NCBI RefSeq assembly: GCF_000966285.1
Contig: NZ_KQ031391.1
Span: 4,232,540 to 4,296,539, forward strand
DNA: 64,000 nucleotides
From: Pseudofrankia sp. DC12
GTDB taxonomy: Bacteria; Actinomycetota; Actinomycetes; Frankiales; Frankiaceae
Reading direction: 5' to 3'
Position numbers and translations under genes: made by a program. Under the pieces are notes generated by a model that did no database searches, was not told the origin of the DNA, and saw only the letters and a program-made list of their open reading frames with translations. Each line of letters begins with the position of its first letter. Within the stretch, counting starts at the first letter, position 1. This document shows positions 16,660 through 27,325 of the stretch, in pieces.

Positions 16660-18641
16660 CGCCACCCTCGACGAGCTCCACCGCCACGGCCGGCAAGGCC
16701 GAGCCGGCGGCCGCTTCGCCGACCGAGGTCGACGCCGGCGTCGACACCGACGCCGACGAGATCGTCGCCCAGCCGGACGCGTTCGGCGTCCCGGCGGCCC
16801 GGCAGACGGGGATGCCCGACGTCACGGCGAAGCCGCCCGAGGGCGCCGCGGACGGTGGGCGGACCAGTCTGGCCAGGCTGGTCGACCCGGTCCGGCGCGG
16901 CTGGCGCGTGCTGACCAGCATGCGCACCGCGCTGATCCTGCTGTTCCTGCTGGCGGTGGCCGCGATCCCGGGCTCCCTGCTCCCGCAGAACAACATCAAC
17001 CCGATCCTGGTGCAGCGTTACCGGGCCAACCATCCGACGCTCGGGCCGATCTTCGAGCGCCTCTCGCTGTTCCACGTCTTCAGCGCGCCGTGGTTCGCCG
17101 CGATCTACGTGCTGCTCTTCATCTCGCTGATCGGCTGCCTGTGGTCGCGGGTGCGCTGGCACGCGCAGGCGCTGCTCGGCCGCCCGCCCGCGGCACCGGC
17201 CCGGCCGGCGCGCCTCGCCGGCGGCTCCGCCTTCGCGAGCCCGCTCGCGCCGGGCGAGGCCACCGCCGCCGCGGCCGCGATGCTGCGTGCGCGCCGCTTC
17301 CGGGTCGCGGTCGCTGCCCACGGGGCCACCCGTCCGGATGGCAGCCCCGACCACTCGGTCGCCGCCGAGAAGGGCTACCTGCGCGAGACCGGGAACCTGG
17401 TCTTCCACATCGCGCTGATGATCCTGCTGCTGGGTGTCGGGCTCGGCTCCTGGTACGGCTACCAGGGCTCGATGCTGGTCGTCCAGGGCGACGGGTTCTC
17501 GAACACGCTGCTGTCCTACGACCAGTTCACCGCCGGCGCGATGGTCAACACCGCCGACCTGCGGCCGTACTCGGTCACACTGGACAAATTCAGCGCCAGC
17601 TACCAGCTCAGCGGCGAGCCCAAGGAGTTCGCCGCGACGGTGTCGTACTCCACCGGCCTGGACGCGCCGGTCAAGAAGACCGTGATCAAGCCGAACCACC
17701 CGCTGGTGATCGGCAAGGACAAGGTCTACCTGCTCGGCCACGGCTACGCGCCGCACTTCGTGCTGCGGGACAAGGCCGGGAAGGTCGTCTGGGAGTCGTA
17801 CGTCACCTGCGCCCAGGAGGACCCGAACTTCCGCTCGCTGTGCGTCGTCAAGATCCCCGACGCCGGGCTCGCGCCGGTGGGCAGGCTCCAGACGCCCCAG
17901 CAGCTCGCCTTCACCGGCTTCTTCACCCCGACGACGATCGCCGACCCGGCTCAGGGCCTCGTCTCGATCTACCCGGCGGCCGCCAACCCCGCCATCACGC
18001 TGACCGGCTACGTCGGCAACCTGCACGTCAACGAGGGAATCCCGCAGAACATCTACTCCCTCGACACGCGGGACATGAAGCAGTTCACCTCCGACGGGCC
18101 GACCGGCAACGGCGTGATCTCGCAGGCCCTGTGGATCGGCCAGGCCGACGAGCGGACGATGACCAACCTGCCGGGTGGGCTGTCGCTCTCCGTCGACGGG
18201 GTACGCGAGTACGCCCAGTTCCAGGTGAAGTCCGACCCGACGAAGGACCTGGTGCTCGCCGCGGCCATCGCGATCATCCTGGGTCTGATCGTCAGCCTGC
18301 GGGTCCGCCGCCGGCGCGTCTGGGTCCGGGCCCGTACCGCCGGTGCCGGTAGCAGGGTCGAGATCGGTGGCCTGTCCCGCTCGGACGCCGAGGGCTTCGC
18401 CGCGGAGCTCACCGCACTGACCACCCAGCTGCGCGCCGCGACCGCCGCCGCGGAGGCGGCAGGCCCGACCCGGGCCAGCCCTGGTCCGGCCGCCTCGGCC
18501 TCGGAAACGTCCGCCTCCAAGGCCGTCGCCACGCCGAAGCCCGCCGAGCCGGCGCCCCCGCGACCTGGCCAGGCCGCAGCCGGCGGCGCCACCCCGACCA
18601 ACGATGAGAACGCCCCCTCCAGCAGCAGACGGGAGCCGTGA
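16656..18641 (+). CDS. resB: cytochrome c biogenesis protein ResB
   Basis: One half of the system II heme-ligation complex (with CcsB). 661 residues from GTG 16656: an acidic/Ala-rich tail of about 85 residues, three N-terminal membrane helices (first about 90-110, LILLFLLAVAAIPGSLLPQ), a large external domain (about 260-530) and a last helix (LVLAAAIAIILGLIVSLRV) before a Ser/Ala-rich cytoplasmic end. The GTG overlaps the ccdA stop; the frame is open upstream in ccdA but with no plausible start. The stop overlaps ccsB (TGATG). Confidence 0.93.
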   Translation: MTPPSTSSTATAGKAEPAAASPTEVDAGVDTDADEIVAQPDAFGVPAARQTGMPDVTAKPPEGAADGGRTSLARLVDPVRRGWRVLTSMRTALILLFLLAVAAIPGSLLPQNNINPILVQRYRANHPTLGPIFERLSLFHVFSAPWFAAIYVLLFISLIGCLWSRVRWHAQALLGRPPAAPARPARLAGGSAFASPLAPGEATAAAAAMLRARRFRVAVAAHGATRPDGSPDHSVAAEKGYLRETGNLVFHIALMILLLGVGLGSWYGYQGSMLVVQGDGFSNTLLSYDQFTAGAMVNTADLRPYSVTLDKFSASYQLSGEPKEFAATVSYSTGLDAPVKKTVIKPNHPLVIGKDKVYLLGHGYAPHFVLRDKAGKVVWESYVTCAQEDPNFRSLCVVKIPDAGLAPVGRLQTPQQLAFTGFFTPTTIADPAQGLVSIYPAAANPAITLTGYVGNLHVNEGIPQNIYSLDTRDMKQFTSDGPTGNGVISQALWIGQADERTMTNLPGGLSLSVDGVREYAQFQVKSDPTKDLVLAAAIAIILGLIVSLRVRRRRVWVRARTAGAGSRVEIGGLSRSDAEGFAAELTALTTQLRAATAAAEAAGPTRASPGPAASASETSASKAVATPKPAEPAPPRPGQAAAGGATPTNDENAPSSSRREP

Positions 18642-19774
18642 TGGCCGTCAACGAGGGCCTCGCCTCGCTATCCGACCACCTCTACGGCGGCGCGATGGCC
18701 TTGTACGCGGCCGGGATGCTCGGCTATGCGGCCGAGTTCGCCTTCAGCCGGTTCGGCCGTATCGGAGCGGAGGCGCAGGCGGCAGTCGGGGCCGCCGGCT
18801 CGGTCGCCGCCAAGGCGGACAAGCCGGCCCGGGAGCCCGCGCTCGTCGGTGCCACGACGACCGGCGCGGCCGCCGACGTCCCCGCCCCCGCCACGACAGC
18901 TGCGCCCGCCGCCAGCCCGGAGCCCCCGGCCGCCGGGGGCCCGGGCATCGGCGGGGAGGACGACGAGCAGCCGGCCCGGGCGCTGCTGATCGGCCGGATC
19001 GCGGTCGTGCTCACCGTGCTCGGCTGGGCGCTGCACCTGAGCTCCGTGGTGACCCGCGGCCTGGCCGCCGGCCGGGTGCCGTGGGGCAACATGTACGAGT
19101 TCTCGTCGATGATCTGCCTGATCGCGATCACGGCTTTCCTCGTGCTGCTGGCCCGGTTCGACGTCCGCTGGCTCGGCGTCTTCGTCACGTTCCCGGTGCT
19201 GGTCTACATGGGGCTCGCCGGCACGGTGCTCTATGTGGCGGCCGGGCCGCTGGTGCCCGCGCTGAACTCGTACTGGCTGAAGATCCATGTGGTCGCGGCC
19301 ATCCTGGCCAGCGGCATCTATCTGGTCTCCGCGGTGACCACGGTGCTGTTCCTGGTCAAGAACCGCTGGGAGCACCAGCTCGCCGAGGTCGCCGCCGGCC
19401 GGGCCGAGGTCACCGCCGCGATGCGCAGCCGCGGCGGCATCGTCATGAAGCTGCCGGCGGCCGCCTCGCTGGACACGCTGACCTACCGTCTGATCGCCTT
19501 CGGCTTCCCGATCTGGACGTTCGCCGTCATCGCCGGCGCGATCTGGGCCGAGGCTGCCTGGGGCCGCTACTGGGGCTGGGACCCGAAGGAGACCTGGTCG
19601 TTCATCACCTGGGTCTGTTACGCCGCCTACCTGCATGCCCGTGCCACCGCCGGCTGGCGGGGCAAGAAGGCCGCCGCGGTCTCCCTGGTCGCCTTCAGCG
19701 CGCTGTTCGTCGACTACTACGTGGTCAACCTGTTCCTGACCGGCCTGCACTCGTACGCGGGCGTCTCGGCCTGA
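18641..19774 (+). CDS. ccsB: cytochrome c biogenesis protein CcsB/CcsA (heme handling)
   Basis: Integral membrane heme exporter/ligase partner of ResB. 377 residues: one N-terminal helix, a Pro/Ala-rich loop (about 45-110), then about seven helices. The tryptophan-rich WGWDPKETWSF motif (about 311-321) that presents heme is intact, as are the flanking histidines (for example LKIHVVAA). ATG 18641 shares TGATG with resB; a GTG three bases earlier is possible. Last gene of the hemL-to-ccsB run, ending 32 bases from a convergent small gene. Confidence 0.94.
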   Translation: MAVNEGLASLSDHLYGGAMALYAAGMLGYAAEFAFSRFGRIGAEAQAAVGAAGSVAAKADKPAREPALVGATTTGAAADVPAPATTAAPAASPEPPAAGGPGIGGEDDEQPARALLIGRIAVVLTVLGWALHLSSVVTRGLAAGRVPWGNMYEFSSMICLIAITAFLVLLARFDVRWLGVFVTFPVLVYMGLAGTVLYVAAGPLVPALNSYWLKIHVVAAILASGIYLVSAVTTVLFLVKNRWEHQLAEVAAGRAEVTAAMRSRGGIVMKLPAAASLDTLTYRLIAFGFPIWTFAVIAGAIWAEAAWGRYWGWDPKETWSFITWVCYAAYLHARATAGWRGKKAAAVSLVAFSALFVDYYVVNLFLTGLHSYAGVSA

Positions 19775-19806
19775 CGCGGCTAACCAGAAGGATCGCGGGC
19801 GAAGGT

Positions 19807-20217
19807 TCAGAGCAGCGGTGCCGGGCCGTCGGGGTTCTCCCGGCGGAGGCGCTCGGAGAGCTCGCGGAGGAACTCGGGGTCGTCATCCGGGCCGACGGGG
19901 CCAGTCGGCCGGTCGGTACGGGCGTGGCCGCGGAACAGGCTCGGACCGGCGACGCGCTGCGACTCGACGATGTCGAACCGGCCGCCGAACGCGGGGTGGT
20001 CGCGGCGCGACGCCATCCCGCGGCGGCGCCCGAGCGCCGACGAGCGGGGCCGGCCGAAGACGAACCAGAGCACGCCGCCGATGGGGTAGAGCAGCAGCGC
20101 CAGCACGATCCAGATCGCCTTCGTGAGCGTCCGGACGTCCTCGCGCGGCGTCCGCGCGATGTCCACGATCACATAGGCGAGTAGTGCGTAGAACACGACA
20201 TAGAGCAGGAGGCTCAC
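19807..20217 (-). CDS. PLDc_N-domain membrane protein
   Basis: 136 residues: two N-terminal membrane helices (residues about 3-19 and 31-54) with the PLDc_N pattern KAIWIVLALLLYPIGGVLWFVFGRPR, then a charged cytoplasmic tail. Such proteins have no assigned function. As I recall, one also follows ccsA in Streptomyces, so the association with cytochrome c maturation genes is conserved, although it lies here on the opposite strand. The ATG has a GGAG-like site upstream. Confidence 0.75.
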   Translation of the reverse strand: MSLLLYVVFYALLAYVIVDIARTPREDVRTLTKAIWIVLALLLYPIGGVLWFVFGRPRSSALGRRRGMASRRDHPAFGGRFDIVESQRVAGPSLFRGHARTDRPTGPVGPDDDPEFLRELSERLRRENPDGPAPLL

Positions 20218-20590
20218 CGGCTGTCCGCACCCCTTCCTGCTCGCTGCTCACCGCGCTGTCGGGCCGCCCGGCCGATACCGGCGTCGGGCGCGGGCCGCTC
20301 CGTTCTGCGCGAGGACCCTCTCGGCAGCCATCTCAGCCTACGGCGCGCCGAATCGTCCACGGGCCGTGCCCCGAAGTCGTCACACGGCCACCATCCGCCT
20401 GCCCGCGCGGGGCGGGGCCCGGCGGTCCGCGCGCACGGACAGTGTGCGTCATGACCGGGCGCCCTGTCCGCCCGGTCACAAGACGCGCGCACCGGTGCCG
20501 CCGGCTGGTGGCCCTCGCCCGCGCCGCGCGACCAGATCCGGCCGGGGAGGCGACGACGCGACGGGCCTGGTCGCTGCGAGGATGGGTGCC
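20218..20590 (+). other. intergenic region before the menaquinone genes
   Basis: 373 bp between the divergent PLDc_N gene and the ubiD-like gene. The open frame of the next gene extends through part of it but without a ribosome site and with un-actinobacterial third positions. I find no convincing promoter pair, operator or hairpin. Confidence 0.35.
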
Positions 20591-22045
20591 ATGGCTTGGG
20601 CGGATCTGCGCGCGTTTCTGGGCGACCTCGAGAAGCACGGCGAACTGCGCCGCATCAAGGCCCCGGTCGATCCGCGCCTCGAGGTGACGGAGATCGTCCA
20701 ACGCGTGGTGCGCGCGGGTGGGCCGGCGCTGCTGTTCGAGAACCCGGTCGGCTCGGACCTGCCGCTGGCGATCAACGTCTTCGGCACCGAGAAGCGGATG
20801 GCCCGGGCGCTCGGCGTCGAGAAGCTGGACGACCTGGGTGACCGGATCGCCGACATGCTGCGCCCGGAGCTGCCACACGGCTTCTCCGGCATGCGGGACG
20901 CCCTCGGCAAGGCCGCGCGCCTGACGAACATGCCGCCGAAGAAGGTCCGGACCGCGCCCTGCCAGGACGTCGTCTACAAGGGCGACGAGGTCGACCTGTT
21001 CCGGCTGCCGGGCATCCTGTCCTGGCCGGACGACGGCGGCGCGTTCCTGAACCTCGGTCTGACTCACACCCGCCATCCGGAGACCGGCGCCCGCAACCTC
21101 GGCATGTACCGGCTGCAGCGGCACGACGCCCGGACCGTCGGGATGCACTGGCAGATCCACAAGGACTCGAACGCCCACCACGCCGTCGCCGAGCGGCGCG
21201 GCGAGCGGCTTCCGGTCGCGATCGCGTTCGGCTGTGACCCGGTGGTCACCTACGCGGCGAGCGCTCCGCTTCCGGCGGACATCGACGAATACCTGTTCGC
21301 CGGCTTCCTGCGCAGTGAGCGAGTGGAGCTGGTCGACTGCCTGACCGTCCCACTGCAGGTTCCGGCGAACGCCCAGATCGTGCTCGAAGGCTGGCTGGAG
21401 CCGGGGGAGCGCCTCCCAGAGGGCCCGTTCGGCGACCACACCGGATTCTACACTCCCGTCGAGCCGTTCCCGGCCCTGCACGTCGACGTCATGACCATGC
21501 AGCGGGACCCGATCTACCAGACGATCGTCGTCGGCCGCCCCCCGCAGGAGGACGGCCCGATGGGCAAGGCCACCGAGCGGATCTTCCTACCGTTGATCAA
21601 GATGCTCATCCCGGAGATCGTCGACTACGACCTGCCCGAGGCCGGGGTCTTCCACAACTGCGCGGTCGTGTCGATCGACAAGCGCTACCCGAAGCAGGCG
21701 CAGAAGGTGATGCACGCGGTCTGGGGTGCCGGGCTGCTCTCGCTGTCGAAGCTGGTGATCGTCGTCGACGCGGACTGTGACGTGCACGACTACTCCGAGG
21801 TCGCCTGGCGAGCGTTCGGCAATGTCGACTACGCCCACGACCTGGTCACCACCATCGGCCCGGTCGACCACCTCGACCACTCGTCGTACGAGCAGTTCTA
21901 CGGCGGCAAGGCGGGCATCGACGCCACCCGCAAGCTGCCCACCGAGGGCTACCGCCGGGCCGGGGGCTGGCCGGACGAGTGCGTCATGGACGAGGCCACC
22001 CGGGACCTGGTGACCTCGCGCTGGAAGGAGTACGGGATCTCGTGA
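20591..22045 (+). CDS. mqnL: UbiD-family menaquinone biosynthesis decarboxylase
   Basis: Prenylated-FMN-dependent decarboxylase, inferred to act in the late futalosine menaquinone pathway. 484 residues. It has the N-terminal WADLRAFLGDLEKHGELRRI typical of UbiD, NLGMYRLQRHDARTVGMHW, the catalytic-type EGPFGDHTGFY loop and a C-terminal helical region. ATG 20591 has GAGG 9 bases before it. With the ubiA- and ubiX-like genes downstream it forms the same trio and order I recall from Streptomyces (SCO4490-4492). The cofactor for it would come from the UbiX-like product at 23000. Confidence 0.9.
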   Translation: MAWADLRAFLGDLEKHGELRRIKAPVDPRLEVTEIVQRVVRAGGPALLFENPVGSDLPLAINVFGTEKRMARALGVEKLDDLGDRIADMLRPELPHGFSGMRDALGKAARLTNMPPKKVRTAPCQDVVYKGDEVDLFRLPGILSWPDDGGAFLNLGLTHTRHPETGARNLGMYRLQRHDARTVGMHWQIHKDSNAHHAVAERRGERLPVAIAFGCDPVVTYAASAPLPADIDEYLFAGFLRSERVELVDCLTVPLQVPANAQIVLEGWLEPGERLPEGPFGDHTGFYTPVEPFPALHVDVMTMQRDPIYQTIVVGRPPQEDGPMGKATERIFLPLIKMLIPEIVDYDLPEAGVFHNCAVVSIDKRYPKQAQKVMHAVWGAGLLSLSKLVIVVDADCDVHDYSEVAWRAFGNVDYAHDLVTTIGPVDHLDHSSYEQFYGGKAGIDATRKLPTEGYRRAGGWPDECVMDEATRDLVTSRWKEYGIS

Positions 22046-22100
22046 GCCGAACCTCCACGATCTGCTTCGCCGGTCGGACGGGAACTCCGGGAGCGGGACG

Positions 22101-23003
22101 TTGACCGAGGCCGTGGCGTTGCCGGGAGCCATCGAGAAGCCGAAGGCGTTCCTGCGGCTGGTGAAGATCGAGCACTCGGTCTTCGCGCTGCCGTTCGCCT
22201 ATGTCGCGGCGCTCGCCGCCGGGTTCCGGGCCTCCGGAACGGTGCACTGGGCCGATCTGGTTCTCGTCACGGTCGCGATGGTCGCGGCTCGGACGTTCGC
22301 GATGGCCGCGAACCGGGTCATCGACCGGCGGATCGACGCGCAGAACCCGCGGACGGCGACGCGCGAGCTGGTCACCGGCGTGGTCGCGGTCCGCACCGCG
22401 GTGATCGGCAGCGTGGTCGCGCTGGCGGTGTTCCTGGCGGCCGCGGCGGCGCTGGGCTGGCTGTGCCTGGCGCTCGCGCCGGCCGCCGCCGTGCCGCTGG
22501 TCGTCTACCCGTACGCCAAGCGGTTCACCGACTTCCCGCAGGTCATTCTCGGGATCGCCCAGGCGGTGGCGCCGATCGGTGCGTGGATCGCGATCACCGG
22601 GCACTGGTCGTGGGCCGCCGTCGTGCTCGGGCTCGCGGTCGGGACGTGGATCGGTGGCTTCGACCTGATCTACGCCTGCCAGGACGTCGAGGTCGACCGG
22701 CGGATCGGGGTCCGTTCGGTGCCGGCCCGGTTCGGGGTGCGGGCCGCGCTGGCCGCCTCGGTCGTCACCCACGCCGTGACGTTCGCGCTGTTCGTGGTCT
22801 TCGGCCTGATGGAGCATTTCGGCGCGCTGTGGTGGGTCGGTATCGCCGTCACCGCCGTGGCGTTCGGGTACGAGCACGCGATCGTCAGGCCGAACGACCT
22901 TTCCAAGGTCAACCGGGCGTTCTTCACGGCGAACGGCTTCGTCGGCATCGCGCTGTTCGTCTTCGCCCTCGCAGACCTGGTCATCCGCGGCCTGCGCGGG
23001 TGA
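22101..23003 (+). CDS. mqnP: UbiA-family polyprenyltransferase (MqnP-like)
   Basis: Membrane prenyltransferase attaching a polyprenyl chain to the naphthoate-type intermediate of the futalosine route. 300 residues, about eight helices. Both Asp-rich motifs are there: NRVIDRRIDAQN (first) and DLIYACQDVEVDRRIG (second). The TTG start has GGGAG 6 bases upstream. It overlaps the ubiX-like gene by 4 bases (GTGA). Its prenyl donor could be made by the diphosphate synthase at 62332. Confidence 0.9.
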   Translation: MTEAVALPGAIEKPKAFLRLVKIEHSVFALPFAYVAALAAGFRASGTVHWADLVLVTVAMVAARTFAMAANRVIDRRIDAQNPRTATRELVTGVVAVRTAVIGSVVALAVFLAAAAALGWLCLALAPAAAVPLVVYPYAKRFTDFPQVILGIAQAVAPIGAWIAITGHWSWAAVVLGLAVGTWIGGFDLIYACQDVEVDRRIGVRSVPARFGVRAALAASVVTHAVTFALFVVFGLMEHFGALWWVGIAVTAVAFGYEHAIVRPNDLSKVNRAFFTANGFVGIALFVFALADLVIRGLRG

Positions 23004-23824
23004 CGGATCCGGCCGGCAGTCCCGCCGCGAACGGCGCCGCCGCGACGGCAGGGCTCGTCGCGAGGCCCGGCGGTGACGAGGCCCGGCGGCCGTGGGTGGT
23101 CGGGGTCAGCGGCGCGAGTGGGACGCCCTACGCCGCGTCGGTGCTGCGTGGGCTGCTGGCGGCGGGCCTGCCGGTCGACCTGGTGGTGTCCCGGGCCGCC
23201 CGGCTGACCCTGCTCGATGAGACAGGAATCGCCTGGCGGGACGGAGCCGGCGCCTGGCCGGGGGCGCTCGCCGACTGGCTCGGTACCAGCCTCGCCGGCC
23301 GGGCGCGCCCCGACCGGGACGAGGTCGCTGCCCGGGCCGAGGTGCTGGTCAGGGTGCACGCTGCCGACAACCTGGCCGCCGGGCCGAGCAGCGGCTCCTA
23401 CCCGGCCAGGGGCATGATCGTCGTTCCGGCGAGCACCGCGACCGTGGCCGGGATCGCACTCGGGCTGTCGAAGGACCTGCTGCAGCGCGCGGCCGACGTC
23501 ACGCTCAAGGAGAGCCGCCGCCTGGTCGTCGTGCCGCGTGAGATGCCCTTCACCGGGGCGACCCTGCGCCACCTGGTGACGCTGCACGACGCGGGCGCGG
23601 TGGTCGCGGCCGCGAGTCCCGGCTTCTATGCCGGGGCCGCCGACGCCCAGGCCCTGGTCGATTTCGTCGCCGGCCGGGTGCTGGATGCCGCCGAGGTACC
23701 GAACGCCCTTTTCCGTCGATGGACTGGCGAGCTGGGCGCGGCGCGGACCGACCGGCCCCGACCTGGCACAGTGGACGCTGAAACAGCAGTGGACAGCGGA
23801 ACAACAGCGGGACCAGGGGCATGA
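23000..23824 (+). CDS. mqnM: UbiX-family flavin prenyltransferase
   Basis: Prenylates FMN to make the UbiD cofactor. 274 residues. GVSGASGTPYAASVLRGLL (FMN loop), ASTATVAGIALGLSKDLLQRAADV, and the VVPREMPFTGATLRHLVTLHDAGAVV core are typical. The C-terminal 30 residues are low-complexity. An Ala-rich stretch of about 25 residues precedes the first strand. The GTG start overlaps the prenyltransferase stop, and the next gene overlaps its stop by ATGA. Confidence 0.9.
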   Translation: MTDPAGSPAANGAAATAGLVARPGGDEARRPWVVGVSGASGTPYAASVLRGLLAAGLPVDLVVSRAARLTLLDETGIAWRDGAGAWPGALADWLGTSLAGRARPDRDEVAARAEVLVRVHAADNLAAGPSSGSYPARGMIVVPASTATVAGIALGLSKDLLQRAADVTLKESRRLVVVPREMPFTGATLRHLVTLHDAGAVVAAASPGFYAGAADAQALVDFVAGRVLDAAEVPNALFRRWTGELGAARTDRPRPGTVDAETAVDSGTTAGPGA

Positions 23825-24258
23825 GGGAGATCGGTATGGCGCGCGGGCGCGGGGACCGGGCAGAGAAGGCGGCGACGCCGACCAAGGTCACGCCGACCAA
23901 GGTCACGCCGACCAAGGTCACGCCGGCGAAGGTGAAGGTGAAGGCGGTCAAGGCGTCCCCGGCCGGGGCGAAGCCGGGGCGGAAGGCGGCGCCCTGGGAG
24001 AAGAAGCCGAAGCGGGAACTCGAGCAGTTCGACCTGCGGGCCGCGCTGCCGTTCTTCCTCGCGAGGATCGGGATCTTCCTCGTGATCGCCGTGGTGCTCT
24101 GGCTCGCGGCCGGTCTGCCTGCCGTCCTGGCCGTGCTGCTCGGCCTGATCGGTGGTGCGCTGGCCGGCTACCCACTGGCCCGGCTGCAGAAGCAGGCCGC
24201 CCATGTCGAGAGCTCCGCCCCCGTGAAGCCAGTCAAGCCGCCGAAGGCCCGCAAGTAG
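23821..24258 (+). CDS. DUF4229-like small membrane protein with TPTKV repeats
   Basis: 145 residues: a lysine-rich cytoplasmic N-terminus with four copies of a five-residue repeat (TPTKV x3, TPAKV), then two hydrophobic helices (about 78-120) resembling DUF4229, and a basic tail. No catalytic motif, function unknown. The ATG overlaps the ubiX-like stop (ATGA), and an internal ATG at 23836 is also possible. Similar small membrane proteins occur again at 25510 and 25898 in the same gene run, suggesting a membrane role near menaquinone synthesis. Confidence 0.65.
   Translation: MREIGMARGRGDRAEKAATPTKVTPTKVTPTKVTPAKVKVKAVKASPAGAKPGRKAAPWEKKPKRELEQFDLRAALPFFLARIGIFLVIAVVLWLAAGLPAVLAVLLGLIGGALAGYPLARLQKQAAHVESSAPVKPVKPPKARK
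23875..23934 (+). repeat. 15-bp in-frame tandem repeat
   Basis: Three exact copies of ACGCCGACCAAGGTC and a fourth divergent one encode TPTKV/TPAKV in the basic N-terminus of the DUF4229-like protein. Confidence 0.9.
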
Positions 24259-24349
24259 CCGACGTCCAGCGGTCCAGCCGCGCCGACCGCCCCACACCGT
24301 TCCCTCTGGATCATCTGGTGTCGGTGGAAGGCGGATAGGCTTGCCGGTT

Positions 24350-25498
24350 ATGGATGCCGGGCGCAAGCGGGAGATCGAGGACAAGGTCCGTGCCGGGGAC
24401 CGGCTGGACCGATCCGACGGCGAGGCGCTGTACGCCAGCGACGACCTCGCCTGGCTGGGCGACCTCGCGCACGAGGTCCGGACCCGCAAGAACGGGAACC
24501 AGACCTTCTTCAACGTCAACCGGCACCTCAACCTGACGAACGTCTGTTCCGCGAGCTGCGCCTACTGCTCCTTCCAACGCAAGCCGGGGGAGGCCGACGC
24601 CTACACGATGCGCATCGAGGAGGCCGTCCGGCTCGCCAAGGAGATGGAGCCGTCCGGCATCACCGAGCTGCACATCGTCAACGGCCTGCACCCGACCCTG
24701 CCGTGGCGGTACTACCCACGGTCGCTGCGCGAGCTGAAGGCGGCGCTGCCCAACGTGGCGCTGAAGGCGTTCACCGCCACCGAGATCCACTGGTTCGAGA
24801 AGATCAGCGGTCTGGGCGCCGACGAGATCCTCGACGAGCTGATCGACGCTGGCCTCGAGTCGCTGACCGGCGGTGGCGCCGAGATCTTCGACTGGGAGAT
24901 CCGCCAGCAGATCGTCGGCCATGAGACCCACTGGGAGGACTGGTCGCGCATCCACCGGCTGGCGCACGCCAAGGGCCTGCGCACGCCGAGCACGATGCTC
25001 TACGGCCACGTCGAGTCGCCCCGCCACCGCGTCGACCATGTGCTGCGGCTGCGTGAACTACAGGACGAGACCGGCGGTTTCGCCGTCTTCATCCCGCTGC
25101 GGTTCCAGCACGACGCCGCCGGCGACCCGCGCAACCGGCTGATGAACCAGCCGATGGCGACCGGAGCCGAGGCGCTGAAGACCTTCGCCGTCTCCCGGCT
25201 GCTGTTCGACAACGTGGACCACCTCAAGTGCTTCTGGGTCATGCACGGCCTGACCACGGCCCAGCTGGCGCTGAACTTCGGCGCCGACGACCTGGACGGG
25301 TCGGTCGTCGAGTACAAGATCACTCATGACGCGGACCGGTTCGGCACCCCGAACACGATGACCCGTGAGGACCTGCTCACGCTGATCCGGGACGCCGGCT
25401 TCCAGCCGGTCGAGCGGGACACCCGCTACCGGGTGATCCGCGGCTACGACGGCCCTGACCCGGCCCGCCGCGACGTCCCGCAGCCGATCGACGCATAG
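24350..25498 (+). CDS. mqnE: aminofutalosine synthase
   Basis: Radical-SAM enzyme joining 3-[(1-carboxyvinyl)oxy]benzoate (made by MqnA from chorismate) to SAM to give 6-amino-6-deoxyfutalosine. 382 residues. The cluster motif CSASCAYC gives Cys66, Cys70 and Cys73. NVNRHLNLTNVC, ELHIVNGLHPTLPW and STMLYGHVE are family hallmarks, and the C-terminus has the HDADRFGTPNTM pattern. ATG 24350 is preceded at some distance by GGAAGG; a TTG at 24341 is possible. It is 91 bases after the DUF4229-like gene. Confidence 0.95.
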   Translation: MDAGRKREIEDKVRAGDRLDRSDGEALYASDDLAWLGDLAHEVRTRKNGNQTFFNVNRHLNLTNVCSASCAYCSFQRKPGEADAYTMRIEEAVRLAKEMEPSGITELHIVNGLHPTLPWRYYPRSLRELKAALPNVALKAFTATEIHWFEKISGLGADEILDELIDAGLESLTGGGAEIFDWEIRQQIVGHETHWEDWSRIHRLAHAKGLRTPSTMLYGHVESPRHRVDHVLRLRELQDETGGFAVFIPLRFQHDAAGDPRNRLMNQPMATGAEALKTFAVSRLLFDNVDHLKCFWVMHGLTTAQLALNFGADDLDGSVVEYKITHDADRFGTPNTMTREDLLTLIRDAGFQPVERDTRYRVIRGYDGPDPARRDVPQPIDA

Positions 25499-25509
25499 GC
25501 GAGGCCGAC

Positions 25510-25878
25510 GTGACCGACCAGGACCGCCCCGCGAGCGCATCCGGGACCGAACCCGTCGTGGACGAGCCGCCGGCTCCGGCGGCACCGCAGGTCGGTCAGC
25601 CGACGCAGCGCCGGCCGGAGCCGGGCCGGCCCGCTCCGTTCCGGCCGGCGGGCGGCGCGGGTATCGGGTCGATCTTCGTGCTGGCGTTCCTGGTGATCCT
25701 CGTGCCCGGGGTCGTGCTGTACCTGGTCACGCACGCGCTGGGCCTGGGGCTCGCGCCGGCGACCCTGCTGGGGCTGCTGACGGTGATCGTCTGCCTGGCC
25801 CTCTACCCGAGCGTGCTGGTCCGGCTGGGCTGGGTGAAGAAGCGCCAGCGCGCCAAGCCGGCCGGGAGGCAACGATGA
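25510..25878 (+). CDS. small two-helix membrane protein of unknown function
   Basis: 122 residues: a Pro/Ala-rich, acidic N-terminus (about 55 residues), two membrane helices (about 55-78 and 83-105), and a basic C-terminus. No family recognised with confidence. GTG 25510 lies 11 bases after mqnE, and the next gene follows within 20 bases, so it sits in the mqnE-mqnA operon. Confidence 0.6.
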   Translation: MTDQDRPASASGTEPVVDEPPAPAAPQVGQPTQRRPEPGRPAPFRPAGGAGIGSIFVLAFLVILVPGVVLYLVTHALGLGLAPATLLGLLTVIVCLALYPSVLVRLGWVKKRQRAKPAGRQR

Positions 25879-25897
25879 CGCAGGGTCGGAGGATCCC

Positions 25898-27276
<1,379 letters not shown>

Positions 27277-27325
27277 CCGTCCACACGCCCAGGCCGCCCT
27301 CGCGGCAGCCGACCCGCGCCGGCGC